DNA from: Spiroplasma turonicum
GTDB taxonomy: Bacteria > Bacillota_I > Bacilli_A > Mycoplasmatales > Mycoplasmataceae
Direction: 5' to 3'
Assembly (NCBI RefSeq): GCF_001262715.1
Contig: NZ_CP012328.1
Location: forward strand, 1,116,001 to 1,180,000
Length of the DNA stretch: 64,000 nucleotides
The notes under the pieces were generated by a model, which saw only the letters and a list, made by a program, of their open reading frames with translations, did no database searches and was not told the DNA's origin. The first letter of the stretch is position 1. Every line of letters begins with the position of its first letter. This document shows positions 55,072 through 64,000 of this stretch, in pieces. The position numbers and the translations under genes were made by a program.

Positions 55072-55464
55072 TTATCCTCTTGGTCTCTTTGGGGGACGTA
55101 CACCATTATGGGGGATTGGTGTTGTATCTTTAATTGAAGTTATTTCTAATCCTATTCCTTGTAAGCTTCTAACAGCAGCATCTCTACCTGGTCCTGGTCC
55201 TTTTACTTCTACTGAAATTGTTTTTACCCCATTTTCAATAGCTCCTTTACCAGCAGCTTCTGCTATAAGTTGTGCAGCATAAGGAGTTGATTTTTTACTT
55301 CCTTTAAACCCTATTGCACCAGCACTTGATCAAGCAATAACATTACCTTTTTCATCTGAGATTGTAACGATTGTATTATTGAATGTTGAATGGATGTGGG
55401 CAATACCTTTAGCAATATTCTTTTTAACTTTTTTCTTTGCGGTATTTTGTTTTTGTTTTGCCAT
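55072..55464 (-). CDS. rpsK: 30S ribosomal protein S11
   Basis: 130 aa platform protein. [35 protein letters not shown] and the C-terminal PPKRPRG are typical. One TGA-Trp in IAWSSAG. The start follows AAAAGGAG. Between rpsM and rpoA. Confidence 0.97.
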
Positions 55465-55480
55465 AGCCTATACTCCTTTT

Positions 55481-55846
55481 CTATTTTTTCTTATTAGCCA
55501 CAGTTTTACGTGGGCCTTTTCTTGTACGGGCATTTTGCTTAGTAGATTGACCTCTAACAGGTAATCCTTTTCTATGTCTCATCCCTCTATAACATCCAAT
55601 TTCCATTAATCTTTTTATGTTTAAAGCAACTTCTCTACGTAAATCTCCTTCTGTTTTAAATTTAGAGATTTCTTGTGAGATTGTTTTAATATTTTGTTCA
55701 GATAAATCTTTAACTCTTACATCTTCATTGATTTTTGAGTTTTCTAATACTTTTTGAGATGTTGATAAACCAATTCCATAAATATATGTAAGTGCAATAA
55801 CAACTCTCTTTTCGTTTGGAATTTCTACACCATTTATACGAGCCAT
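55481..55846 (-). CDS. rpsM: 30S ribosomal protein S13
   Basis: 121 aa head protein contacting t[21 protein letters not shown] at the N-terminus, YIYGIG, then [18 protein letters not shown] and a basic tail. The start follows GAAAGGAA. Confidence 0.98.
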   Translation of the reverse strand: MARINGVEIPNEKRVVIALTYIYGIGLSTSQKVLENSKINEDVRVKDLSEQNIKTISQEISKFKTEGDLRREVALNIKRLMEIGCYRGMRHRKGLPVRGQSTKQNARTRKGPRKTVANKKK

Positions 55847-55881
55847 TACTTATTTCCTTTCTAATTTAAAATGTCTTAGGT

Positions 55882-55995
55882 TTAACCTTGACGTTGCTTA
55901 TGTTTTGGTTGCTCACAAATAACCATTACACGACTTTTACGTTTTATTACACGACATTTATCGCATATCTTCTTTACAGATGATCTTACTTTCAT
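55882..55995 (-). CDS. rpmJ: 50S ribosomal protein L36
   Basis: 37 aa, too short for most ORF lists. [20 protein letters not shown] with C-x2-C, followed by [12 protein letters not shown], gives the zinc-ribbon Cys3-His of the zinc-binding form. The start follows GGGAGGT. Its place between infA and rpsM is the standard order. Confidence 0.97.
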   Translation of the reverse strand: MKVRSSVKKICDKCRVIKRKSRVMVICEQPKHKQRQG

Positions 55996-56034
55996 CTATT
56001 TGGACCTCCCATTTCAAAAAATAAGGATTACTTA

Positions 56035-56262
56035 TTATTTAGCATTTTTAAATCTATATGTAATCCTTCCACGTGTGTGATCATAAGGTGAAATTGCTAC
56101 AGTTACTTTGTCACCTGGTAAAATGCGTATGTAGTTCATACGGATTTTACCAGACACGTGGGCATCAATAACTATTTCATTATCTAACTTCACCTTGAAA
56201 GTAGCATTTGGTAATACCTCTAAAACGACTCCATCTACTTCTAAATAATCTTCTTTTGCCAT
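56035..56262 (-). CDS. infA: Translation initiation factor IF-1
   Basis: 75 aa, single OB-fold, binds the 30S A site. [34 protein letters not shown] and [11 protein letters not shown] are characteristic. The start follows AAGGAGA. Confidence 0.98.
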   Translation of the reverse strand: MAKEDYLEVDGVVLEVLPNATFKVKLDNEIVIDAHVSGKIRMNYIRILPGDKVTVAISPYDHTRGRITYRFKNAK

Positions 56263-56277
56263 TTAAATTATCTCCTT

Positions 56278-57033
56278 TTATTTAAATAAAGTTAATACTT
56301 CAGGATCGTCTTCTGTTACTAATACAGTATGCTCAAAATGAGCTGTCATACTACCATCTTTAGACAACACTGTTCATTTGTCATCATCTACAATTGTTTT
56401 ATTCGTACCAACTTGGACCATAGGTTCTATACAGATTGTCATTCCAGGTACTAATCTCATACCTGTATTTTTTATACCAACATTTGGTATAAAAGGATCT
56501 TCGTGCATTTCTAATCCAATTCCATGGCCTGAATAACTTGTTGGCAAATGAAAACCATTATCTTCTATAAAATTCTGAACAGTAGCAGAAATGGTTCCGA
56601 TGCGCACACCGGCTCTTACATGTTCAATTGCCAAGTATAAAGACCTTTCAGTTAGGTCTACTAATTTACTAATTTTTTCATTTGAAGAATCACCACAAAT
56701 AACAGTAAAAGCACTGTCGCTATGGTATCCTTCATATATGCACCCTGCATCTATTGAAACAATGTCTCCGTTTTTCAGAATTCTATCTTTTGGAATTCCA
56801 TGAATTAACTGTTCGTTGATTGAGACACATATATGTGCGGGGTAATCATAATAACCTTTAAAGTTGCTAGTGCATCCCTTACTTGTAATAAAATCTATAA
56901 ATGATTTATCTAACTCTAGACAATTAATACCAGGTTTTATCATTTTTTTTAAATTATGCAGTGCTTCACTTAGTACCTTGCCAGCGTATCTCATTTTTTC
57001 AATTTGTTCTTTGTTCTTTATTGTAATTGCCAT
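56278..57033 (-). CDS. map: Methionine aminopeptidase
   Basis: Removes N-terminal Met; 251 aa. Metal ligands are seen in VSIDAGCIYEGYHSD, GHGIGLEMHEDP and CIEPMV. A TGA-Trp near residue 221 would truncate it in code 1; the true end is LTLFK. The start directly follows the adk stop (TAAATG). Confidence 0.97.
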
Positions 57034-57669
57034 TTAAATACCTAACGAATCTAAAATATTTTTAAATATTTCATTTGGACTTTTATTATTAGAATCTATT
57101 TTTTTTAATCTATTTTTATAAAAATCTATTAGAGGTTTAGTTTGTTCATTATATGTTTGGAGTCTCTGATTTACTTTTTCAAGTACATCATCATCTCTAA
57201 CCTCTAATGGTGTTTCATCAAAATCACAAATATTTTCAACTTTTGGTTTTCTATTCAATTTATGATAGCTTCTTTTACAAGTTGGACATACCAGTCTATT
57301 AATAATTCTTTCAACCAATATTGAATCATCAATATCGAGATAAATTACATAGTCTAATTTTTTGCTATTATTAGCTAGCATTTTATCAAGTTCAACTGCT
57401 TGTTCAATGTTTCGTGGATATCCATCAAATATTAGGTTATCAGAATCATTTTCTAAAAATTCTTCAACCATTTTGTTTGTAACTTCATCTGGAACTAATA
57501 ATCCTTTTATAATAAAATCCTTAGCTCATAAGCCAACCTTTGTTTCTTCACTTATATTTTTTCTAAAAAGGTCACCTGTTGATAGATGTTTAAACCCTTT
57601 TTTACTACAAAGAAACTCAGATTGAGTTCCTTTACCACTTCCGGGTGCTCCTAACATTAATATATTCAT
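57034..57669 (-). CDS. adk: Adenylate kinase
   Basis: 211 aa. P-loop MLGAPGSGKGTQ, GYPRNIEQA for substrate binding, and a zinc-type LID with CPTC and CDFD (three Cys and an Asp, as in many Gram-positive enzymes). The start follows AAGAGGT, after secY. Links the IMP-derived AMP pool to ADP. Confidence 0.97.
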
Positions 57670-57686
57670 TTAGCAATACCTCTTAA

Positions 57687-59129
57687 TTATCAAATATGTG
57701 AGTTATGTTCTTCAACAGTTTTAGTAAATTTATCATCTTTTTTATCTAAGAATGATTGTTGTATTAATCTACCTTTTAGTTGTTGAACTGTTTGAATTGC
57801 GACAGAAATTACTATTATTAGACCTGTTCCACCAATAGCTAAACTACTAGGTAAGCTTGTAAGTTTAGAAATAATATATGGAAGAACAGCAATTCCTGCT
57901 AAAAATATTGAACCCAATATACTTAATCTATTTACAGTTCCTTGAATAAATTTCTCTGTATCTTTTCCAGGTTTTATACCTGGGATAAACGTTCCTGATT
58001 TTTTAAAATTCTCTGCAATTTTTTCTGGATTTATTTGAACTTGTGCATATAAGAACGTGAATAAAATAGTCAATACACCATATATCCCTATTCCTCATCA
58101 TGTCCCAAATGATAAATATGATTGTGTAAATAACACAAATCCATTTTGCGGATTATTAGCTCCAATAATTTGAGCTACGGTCATCGGCGTAGAAATAATA
58201 GCAGATGCAAATATAACAGGTATAACTCCTGCGTTATTAATTTTTAAAGGTAAGTGTGGCGTATGGTCTTTTGTATCTACTAAACCCGAACCTGTTTGTT
58301 GAATAGGAATCTTTCTCTCAGCTTCATTCATTAAAACAACAACAAATATAACTAACAAGAATGAAACAACATAGATTAAGAATTTTAAAATTCCATCGAA
58401 CAATATTGTTGCATCTTCATTTCCTTTAACTCAAAATTGAAAAGTTGATTTAAAGTTATTAGGCATTTGTGCAACTATTCCAGCAAAAATAATTATTGAA
58501 ATACCATTACCAATACCTTTAATTGTTATTTGATCAGCTATTCACAGCATTAGAAATGTACCAGCCAACATAACTAATGGTATAAGGATGTAATAGAATC
58601 AAGAAGGTCCTGATCCTAGTTCACTTGTTCCTCATTTTGCACTAATTAAACCTTGACTTGATAAAGTAAATATAGTTGCAGTTGACTGCATTAAAGCAAA
58701 TGGTATTGTAAGCACTTTTGTTAATCTATCTAATTTTCTTCTTCCTCTTTCACCTGATTTATTTCATCTTGTTAAAACTGGAATAACATCAGTTGATAAT
58801 AACTGCACAATAATTGAAGCAGTAATATATGGTGAAACCCCTAAGGCAATTATTGAAAATTGCCCAATTGATCCACCACCTAAAGTTGATAGTAATTGGA
58901 AGAATTCTTGGTTTCCAATACTACTTTGAAAATTAGAACTTATACTTACACCTGGAACAGTTAATAAAGTTCCTGCTCTAATAAGTACTAAAACCAATAA
59001 AGTAAAAACGATTCGTTTAATTAGGTCTTTGTTACGAATAAAGAAATTACCCTTAGCGAATTCGTTTTTATTTTTTAATGATTTGGTTTTTTTTACTTTT
59101 GCTTTAGTTTTGTTAGCTTTTAATGCCAC
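57687..59129 (-). CDS. secY: Preprotein translocase subunit SecY
   Basis: 480 aa, ten membrane segments, channel of the Sec pathway. A 40-residue Lys-rich N-terminal extension precedes the first helix. The plug region LLSTLGGGSIGQFSIIALG and later NNAGVIPVIFA are typical. It starts with GTG, which follows AGAGGTGAT and directly abuts the rplO stop. The last sense codon is TGA-Trp followed by TAA. Confidence 0.97.
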
Positions 59130-59567
59130 CTAAATCACCTCTATTGTGCCCCCGGCACTTTTTATTGCCTCTTCGGCACTTTTTGATACTTTGTTTACTT
59201 TTAAAACAATACCTTTAGATATTTTACCATTACCTAGAACTTTAACTAGGGTTTTTTCATTTTTTATTACTTTTTTTTCTAATAATGTCTTATGATTTAC
59301 TTCTTTTAAATCAAGATTTTCAATCATATCAAGATTAATAATTTTATATTCTTTTCTATTTAAACTAGTAAAACCAACTTTAGGAATTCTTCTGAATAAA
59401 GGAGTTTGTCCCCCTTCAAAACCTGGTCTTACTCCTCCACCTGAACGTGAATTTTGCCCTTTGTGACCTCTTGTTGATGTTTTACCTTTACCAGAAGCAT
59501 TACCTCTACCAACACGTGTTGCTTTTTTCTTGCTTCCTTCAGTATATTTTAATTCGTGTAATTTCAT
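59130..59567 (-). CDS. rplO: 50S ribosomal protein L15
   Basis: 145 aa. The glycine-rich N-terminal half ([34 protein letters not shown]) is diagnostic. The start follows AAAGGAGA. It is directly followed by secY with no gap. Confidence 0.98.
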   Translation of the reverse strand: MKLHELKYTEGSKKKATRVGRGNASGKGKTSTRGHKGQNSRSGGGVRPGFEGGQTPLFRRIPKVGFTSLNRKEYKIINLDMIENLDLKEVNHKTLLEKKVIKNEKTLVKVLGNGKISKGIVLKVNKVSKSAEEAIKSAGGTIEVI

Positions 59568-59583
59568 AAAATATCTCCTTTAA

Positions 59584-60246
59584 TTAATTAGCCTTACTTG
59601 CTAATTGTTTTTTATCATCAACTTGTTTTCCACGCAATCTTGCAATTTGTTCAGGGGTTTGCATAACTTTTAAACCTTCTAATGTAGCACGTATCATGTT
59701 AATTGGTGAGTTTGATCCTAATGATTTAGTATAAATGTCTGAAATTCCTGCTAATTCAACAACTGCACGAACAGGTCCACCAGCAATAACACCAGTACCT
59801 TTTCTAGCAGGTTTAATCATAATTCTACCTGCTCCAAAGTGACCGATTGTATCATGAGGAACTGTTGTGTCTTGCAATGGTACTCTTATTAAAGCTTTTT
59901 TAGCTTCTTTAATTGCCTTTTTAATTGCATCAGGCACTTCATTTGCCTTACCAGTTCCTAAACCAACTCTACCTTTTTTATCACCAATAACGACAACTGC
60001 AGCAAATCTAAATCTTCTACCACCTTTTGTAACTTTAGTTACACGGTTAATTGCAACAACTCTTTCTTCAAAAGGATTATCTTCTTTTCTGAATCTGTTA
60101 TTATCTCTTTTAAATCTGTCTCCGCCTTGTCTTGGGTTTCTTTTAAAATCTCCACCTTGTTGTTGGTTTCTAGAATTAGAGTCTTTTTTTACTTCTTGGT
60201 TAGGTGCAGTTTTATTTTCAACTTCGACTTTTTTTTCTTCTGCCAT
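59584..60246 (-). CDS. rpsE: 30S ribosomal protein S5 with long N-terminal extension
   Basis: 220 aa versus about 165 usual. The core [19 protein letters not shown] and [13 protein letters not shown] is canonical. The first 60 residues are disordered, rich in Asn, Gln, Lys, Arg (repeats RQGGDFKRN and [10 protein letters not shown]). ATG 60246 is chosen over GTG 60252 by spacing from AAGGAGA. Confidence 0.97.
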   Translation of the reverse strand: MAEEKKVEVENKTAPNQEVKKDSNSRNQQQGGDFKRNPRQGGDRFKRDNNRFRKEDNPFEERVVAINRVTKVTKGGRRFRFAAVVVIGDKKGRVGLGTGKANEVPDAIKKAIKEAKKALIRVPLQDTTVPHDTIGHFGAGRIMIKPARKGTGVIAGGPVRAVVELAGISDIYTKSLGSNSPINMIRATLEGLKVMQTPEQIARLRGKQVDDKKQLASKAN

Positions 60247-60261
60247 TTTCACAATCTCCTT

Positions 60262-60612
60262 TTAGAATTTCATACCATTTTCTTTTGCAGATTCTGCAAA
60301 AGCTTTTACTTTACCATGGAATAAGTACCCACCACGATCAAACACTACATTAACGATTTTTTTAGCTTTAGCTTTTTCAGCAATATCTTTACCAACTGCT
60401 TTTGCAGCTTCTATATTGCTACCATTTTTTAAACCTAACTTCATAGAAGAAGAGGCTACAATTGTAATACCTTTTGAGTCATCAATAAGTTGAGCATAGA
60501 AGAATGAGTTTGATTTGAAAACATTTAATCTTGGTTTTTCGCTTGTTCCAGTTATTTTTTTTCTAACTCTGAAGTGTCTTCTTTTTCTTGCTTCTTGTTT
60601 TGTATATTTCAT
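60262..60612 (-). CDS. rplR: 50S ribosomal protein L18
   Basis: 116 aa, 5S rRNA-binding. [33 protein letters not shown] and [16 protein letters not shown] are typical. The start follows AAGGAGA. Confidence 0.98.
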   Translation of the reverse strand: MKYTKQEARKRRHFRVRKKITGTSEKPRLNVFKSNSFFYAQLIDDSKGITIVASSSMKLGLKNGSNIEAAKAVGKDIAEKAKAKKIVNVVFDRGGYLFHGKVKAFAESAKENGMKF

Positions 60613-60634
60613 AATATCTCCTTATAACCGGTTA

Positions 60635-61177
60635 TTATTTACCAGCAGCTTTACCTTGTTTTCTAATAATTTTTTCATCCTTGTATTTAACACCTTTACC
60701 TTTGTAAGGTTCTGGTTTTCTATATGCTCTTATATCAGCGGCCACTTGTCCCACTAACTGCTTGTTGATACCCATTATTTTTATTTCAGTTGGTTTTGGA
60801 ATTTCAACTGTAATACCTTGAGGTATTTCATACTCAACAGGGTGTGAAAATCCTAATGATAAGTTAATTTTGTTACCAGCTAGAGCAGCACGATAACCTA
60901 CTCCAACTATGCTAAGTTCTTTAACAAAACCAGTATGTGTACCAGTTAACATACCCTCTAATATAGAATTTGTAGTACCATGTAATTGTTTTGTATGTTT
61001 AATTTCATTTTCTCTTATAGTTTTGATTTGTTGATCTTCAACTATAATTTTGATTAAAGGACTAAAAGTTTGTTTCAATTCTCCTTTTTGACCTTTTATA
61101 GTTACAACATTGTTACCTTCAACTTTAACTTCAACTCCATTTGGTATTGGTAATATTCTATTTCCTATACGTGACAT
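60635..61177 (-). CDS. rplF: 50S ribosomal protein L6
   Basis: 180 aa. [32 protein letters not shown] and the C-terminal [16 protein letters not shown] are diagnostic. The start follows AAAGGAGA after rpsH. Confidence 0.98.
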   Translation of the reverse strand: MSRIGNRILPIPNGVEVKVEGNNVVTIKGQKGELKQTFSPLIKIIVEDQQIKTIRENEIKHTKQLHGTTNSILEGMLTGTHTGFVKELSIVGVGYRAALAGNKINLSLGFSHPVEYEIPQGITVEIPKPTEIKIMGINKQLVGQVAADIRAYRKPEPYKGKGVKYKDEKIIRKQGKAAGK

Positions 61178-61192
61178 AAAATATCTCCTTTT

Positions 61193-61582
61193 CTATCAGA
61201 TAAATGCAAGCACTTCTCCACCAATATTTTGTTGGCGTGCTTCTTTATCAGTCATTATACCTTTTGAAGTTGAAACAACAGCAATACCAAGTCCGTTTAA
61301 AACGTGAGGAATTTTATGTGCATTTGAGTATACTCTTAATCCTGGTTTTGAGATTCTTTTTAATCCTTTGATAACTCTAACTTTCCCTTTGTATTTTAAT
61401 GTTATTGTAATACCTTTTTTGAAATCATCAGCAACTGTATAGTCTTCGATGAATCCTTCTTGTTTTAAGATATTCGCAATTTCTAACTTAACTCTGCTTC
61501 CTGGAATAAAAACTTCTTTATGAAAACGTTGGTTTGCATTTCTTATTCTAGTAAGCATATCTGCTATTACATCTGTAGTCAT
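61193..61582 (-). CDS. rpsH: 30S ribosomal protein S8
   Basis: 129 aa. [28 protein letters not shown] and [18 protein letters not shown] are characteristic. The protein ends FIW, with Trp as TGA immediately before TAG; code 1 translation loses the last residue. Confidence 0.98.
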
Positions 61583-61602
61583 ATCTTATTATTTTCCTTT
61601 CA

Positions 61603-61788
61603 CTATCATGATGCTTTTTTAACACCAGGGATTTGTCCTTCATATGCAAAGTTTCTAAAACATACTCTACATAGATTAAATTTTCTCAAAACAGCATGTG
61701 GTCTACCACAGTGGCCACAACGTGTATACTCTCTTACTTTAAATTTTTGAACCTTAGCTTGTTTAGCTTTTAATGATTTTTTTGCCAT
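61603..61788 (-). CDS. rpsN: 30S ribosomal protein S14, zinc type
   Basis: 61 aa, type Z form. [11 protein letters not shown] and CRVC give the zinc ribbon. It ends KKASW with TGA-Trp followed by TAG. Standard position between rplE and rpsH. Confidence 0.98.
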
Positions 61789-61803
61789 ATTATAACTCCC
61801 TCA

Positions 61804-62361
61804 CTACTTAGTGAATGGCATTCCCAATTTTTGAATTAATGAAAATGCATCTTCCTTATTTTTTGCTGTTGTAACTAATGTTATATCCATACCACGAACT
61901 TTGCTAATTTTATCATAATCTATTTCTGGAAAGATTATTTGTTCTTTAACACCAAATGTATAATTACCTTGTTTGTCAAAACTATTTTTTGGTACACCTC
62001 TAAAGTCTCTAACACGAGGTAATGCCACATTTATAACTTTTTGTAAGAATTCATACATTCTTTTTCCTCTTAAAGTAACTTTTGCTCCAATTGGCATACC
62101 TTCACGAAGTTTAAACGCAGCTAATGATTTTTTAGCCTTTGTAACAAGAGGTTTTTGTCCAGTTATTAATGATAACTCATGAACTGCTGCATCAAGTCTT
62201 TTTGAATCTTGTACAGCATCTCCAACTCCCATGTTAACTACTATTTTAGTGATTTTAGGAACTTCCATAATTGATTTATATTGTTTTTCCTTAAATAGTT
62301 CAGGAACAATCTTATCTTTATATAAAGCTTCTAAACTATTTTTAGTATCATTTTTTGCCAT
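61804..62361 (-). CDS. rplE: 50S ribosomal protein L5
   Basis: 185 aa, 5S rRNA and P-site contact. [37 protein letters not shown] and [17 protein letters not shown] are diagnostic. The start follows GGGGATAA. Confidence 0.98.
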   Translation of the reverse strand: MAKNDTKNSLEALYKDKIVPELFKEKQYKSIMEVPKITKIVVNMGVGDAVQDSKRLDAAVHELSLITGQKPLVTKAKKSLAAFKLREGMPIGAKVTLRGKRMYEFLQKVINVALPRVRDFRGVPKNSFDKQGNYTFGVKEQIIFPEIDYDKISKVRGMDITLVTTAKNKEDAFSLIQKLGMPFTK

Positions 62362-62378
62362 TTTTGATTATCCCCTTC

Positions 62379-62696
62379 CTATTTAATTTCTGCTCCTGAT
62401 CTTTTGGCAATTCTTACTTTTTTGCCATCAGTAATTTTATAACCAACCCTTGTTGTGTTACCTTTACTTTTTGGATCTATAAGAGCAACATTAGAAATGT
62501 TAACTGGAACTGCAACTTCTTTAATTCCACCTTCTTGATCTGTTTCAGATGGTTTTACGTGTTTAACTCCATTAACACCTTCTACATAAACTTTAGATTT
62601 ATCTTTTGATAATTTTTTAACTGGTCCAGTTTTACCTTTGTGACTTCCTGAGATAACTTTTACAACGTCACCTTTTAAAATTTTTGATTTATTCAT
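62379..62696 (-). CDS. rplX: 50S ribosomal protein L24
   Basis: 105 aa. The KOW motif GDVVKVISGSHKGKTGPVK and KHVKPSETDQEGGIKE are typical. Early assembly protein near the exit tunnel. The start follows GGAGG. Confidence 0.97.
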   Translation of the reverse strand: MNKSKILKGDVVKVISGSHKGKTGPVKKLSKDKSKVYVEGVNGVKHVKPSETDQEGGIKEVAVPVNISNVALIDPKSKGNTTRVGYKITDGKKVRIAKRSGAEIK

Positions 62697-62707
62697 AAAA
62701 GAACCTC

Positions 62708-63076
62708 CTATAAAACTTCTGGAGCAAGTGATGCGATTTTATTAAAACCTGCATCTTTAACTTCTCTTGCTATTGGACCAAAAATACGTGTACCCCTTGG
62801 GTTTTTATCATCTCTTATTATAACTGCGGCATTCTCTGAGAATTTGATGTATGTTCCATCATTTCTTCTTAAACCTCTAACAGTTCTAACTATAACAGCT
62901 TTAACTACTTGACCTTTTTTAACAGCACCACCTGGTGATGCTGCTTTAACAGTTGCTACAACAATGTCCCCTATATTTGTGAACTTTCTAACACTACCAC
63001 CTAAATTACGTATTACTAATATTTCTTTTGCTCCAGAGTTATCTGCAACTTTTAATCTTGATTCATTTTGTATCAT
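62708..63076 (-). CDS. rplN: 50S ribosomal protein L14
   Basis: 122 aa. [36 protein letters not shown] and [17 protein letters not shown] are diagnostic. Between rpsQ and rplX. Confidence 0.98.
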   Translation of the reverse strand: MIQNESRLKVADNSGAKEILVIRNLGGSVRKFTNIGDIVVATVKAASPGGAVKKGQVVKAVIVRTVRGLRRNDGTYIKFSENAAVIIRDDKNPRGTRIFGPIAREVKDAGFNKIASLAPEVL

Positions 63077-63088
63077 ACTTAACCTCTA

Positions 63089-63346
63089 TTAAATAATTGC
63101 TTTCTCTACAACTCTAACAAGTCTAAAGTTTTTAGATTTACTTAATGGTCTTGTTTCCATAATTTCTACTCTATCACCTAAATGAGCTTGTTGAGTTTCG
63201 TCATGAGCTTTGTATTTTTTTGAATATTTAACACGTTTCTTATAAATAGGATGGTTTTTATAAGTTTCAACTAGTACAGTAATAGTTTTATCCATTTTAT
63301 CTGAAACTACTTTACCAACATAGGTTTTTCTAAGATTTCTTTCCAT
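63089..63346 (-). CDS. rpsQ: 30S ribosomal protein S17
   Basis: 85 aa, 16S rRNA-binding OB-fold. [19 protein letters not shown] and [19 protein letters not shown] are typical. The start follows AAAGGAGA that lies over the end of the preceding gene, two bases after its stop. Confidence 0.98.
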   Translation of the reverse strand: MERNLRKTYVGKVVSDKMDKTITVLVETYKNHPIYKKRVKYSKKYKAHDETQQAHLGDRVEIMETRPLSKSKNFRLVRVVEKAII

Positions 63347-63348
63347 AA

Positions 63349-64000
63349 CTAGTTATCTCCTTTTTTTGTTGTAGTTTTTTTTGGTTTATCGTCACTTGTA
63401 GTTTTTGTAGTTGTTTTTTTAGAAGCTAACTTTTTATTTGCTTCAGCTATTTGTTTTTTTGCTTCTTCAGCATTTGAACCAAATGTGTATGTTTTAGCAT
63501 CTTTTGGCTTTGAAGAAAGCTTTAAATCAATTGCTTCAACATTTTCAGCTTTAACAGTTCCAACTTTAACTGTTTTTGGTTTCACTTCTTTAAAAGCAGC
63601 TTTTCCTTTACCAGTACCTTTTGCTTCTGAAGTATCTATTTGATGTAATTCTAAATCTTCTGAAGCTGTTTTAGTTTTAGAAGATGCTTTACCTGTTTTT
63701 TTAGCTGCTTCTTTTGTTAAAACAGGTTCAATAACTGCTTCTTCTTTTTTAGTTGCAGATGGTTTTGAACTTGTCTTTTTAACATCAGTAGCAGATGTTT
63801 TACTTACATCTTTTTTTGTTGTTGCTTTTTTTTCAGTTGCTTTTTTAACTTCTTTTTCTGATGTTGCTTTTTTAACTTCTTTTTCTTCTGATTCATCTAC
63901 AGCAGCATTCATAGCTGCTAATATTGCATCTTCAGATAACTGACTTTGTTCTGAACCTGCATTTTGTTCTTGTTGCATTTTTTCTAATAATTCACGTTGT
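63349..64000 (-). CDS. rpmC: C-terminal part of ribosomal protein L29 with a long Lys/Ala/Thr-rich tail (partial)
   Basis: The gene enters from the right edge. About 217 residues are visible, opening [15 protein letters not shown]. Position directly before rpsQ is that of rpmC, and the QRELLEKM start could be the end of the L29 helix. The rest is low-complexity, with repeats [25 protein letters not shown] and [18 protein letters not shown]29 is normally 60-70 aa, so this is an unusually long tail. Assignment rests on gene order since the L29 core is outside the window; a separate inserted gene cannot be excluded. Confidence 0.65.
   Translation of the reverse strand, partial: QRELLEKMQQEQNAGSEQSQLSEDAILAAMNAAVDESEEKEVKKATSEKEVKKATEKKATTKKDVSKTSATDVKKTSSKPSATKKEEAVIEPVLTKEAAKKTGKASSKTKTASEDLELHQIDTSEAKGTGKGKAAFKEVKPKTVKVGTVKAENVEAIDLKLSSKPKDAKTYTFGSNAEEAKKQIAEANKKLASKKTTTKTTSDDKPKKTTTKKGDN

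Noticed and set aside
1-64000. CRISPR arrays, tRNA or rRNA genes
   Set aside because: No evenly spaced repeats, no cloverleaf with GGTTCGA-like T arm in intergenic DNA, and no rRNA-like sequence were seen.

Overview
The window reads as chromosome of a Mollicute, most likely a Spiroplasma (Entomoplasmatales). Nearly every long gene carries in-frame TGA codons where its family has tryptophan (genetic code 4). The DNA is strongly AT-rich, ribosome binding sites are AAAGGAG-like, and there is a spiralin-like lipoprotein. Almost all genes lie on the minus strand; folD is the only clear plus-strand gene. Coordinates below merge the TGA-split pieces into whole genes.

Right part (about 63.9 to 49.2 kb, transcribed right to left): the ribosomal spectinomycin/alpha operons (rpmC-rpsQ-rplN-rplX-rplE-rpsN-rpsH-rplF-rplR-rpsE-rplO-secY-adk-map-infA-rpmJ-rpsM-rpsK-rpoA-rplQ), a terminator, then ecfA1-ecfA2-ecfT-truA. 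A guanine-type purine riboswitch with a terminator follows and controls a complete purE-K-L-C-F-M-N-H-D operon (49.2 to 37.5 kb). This is the PRPP-to-IMP route apart from purB, which is not in the window. A 567-aa membrane-anchored surface protein follows purD.

Middle: mgtA (Mg2+ P-type ATPase) is preceded by a structured leader holding a 24-codon upstream ORF and two mutually exclusive hairpins. Next, in an AT-rich island flanked by gene-poor DNA, is a two-gene cassette of a SIR2-domain protein and an 867-aa helical protein of unknown family (32.3 to 28.05 kb). This is the best candidate for an undescribed defence system. After leuS comes a tight six-gene operon (23.9 to 13.7 kb): a giant UPF1/DNA2-like helicase, a 750-aa unknown, a coiled-coil protein, a ClpB-D2-like AAA+ ATPase, a radical-SAM activase and a nitroreductase.

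Left part: folD and fhs face head to head with a 39-bp gap and supply the formyl-folate used by PurN and PurH. Then come a 242-aa unknown and nagB, the glycolytic set tpiA-HAD phosphatase-gpmI, and the spiralin-like lipoprotein. The first 5.2 kb is mostly non-coding or decayed. It holds a lipoprotein, an orphan protein with an RNxxxH HEPN-like motif, and the first codons of an ORF running off the edge. I saw no tRNA, rRNA or CRISPR array.
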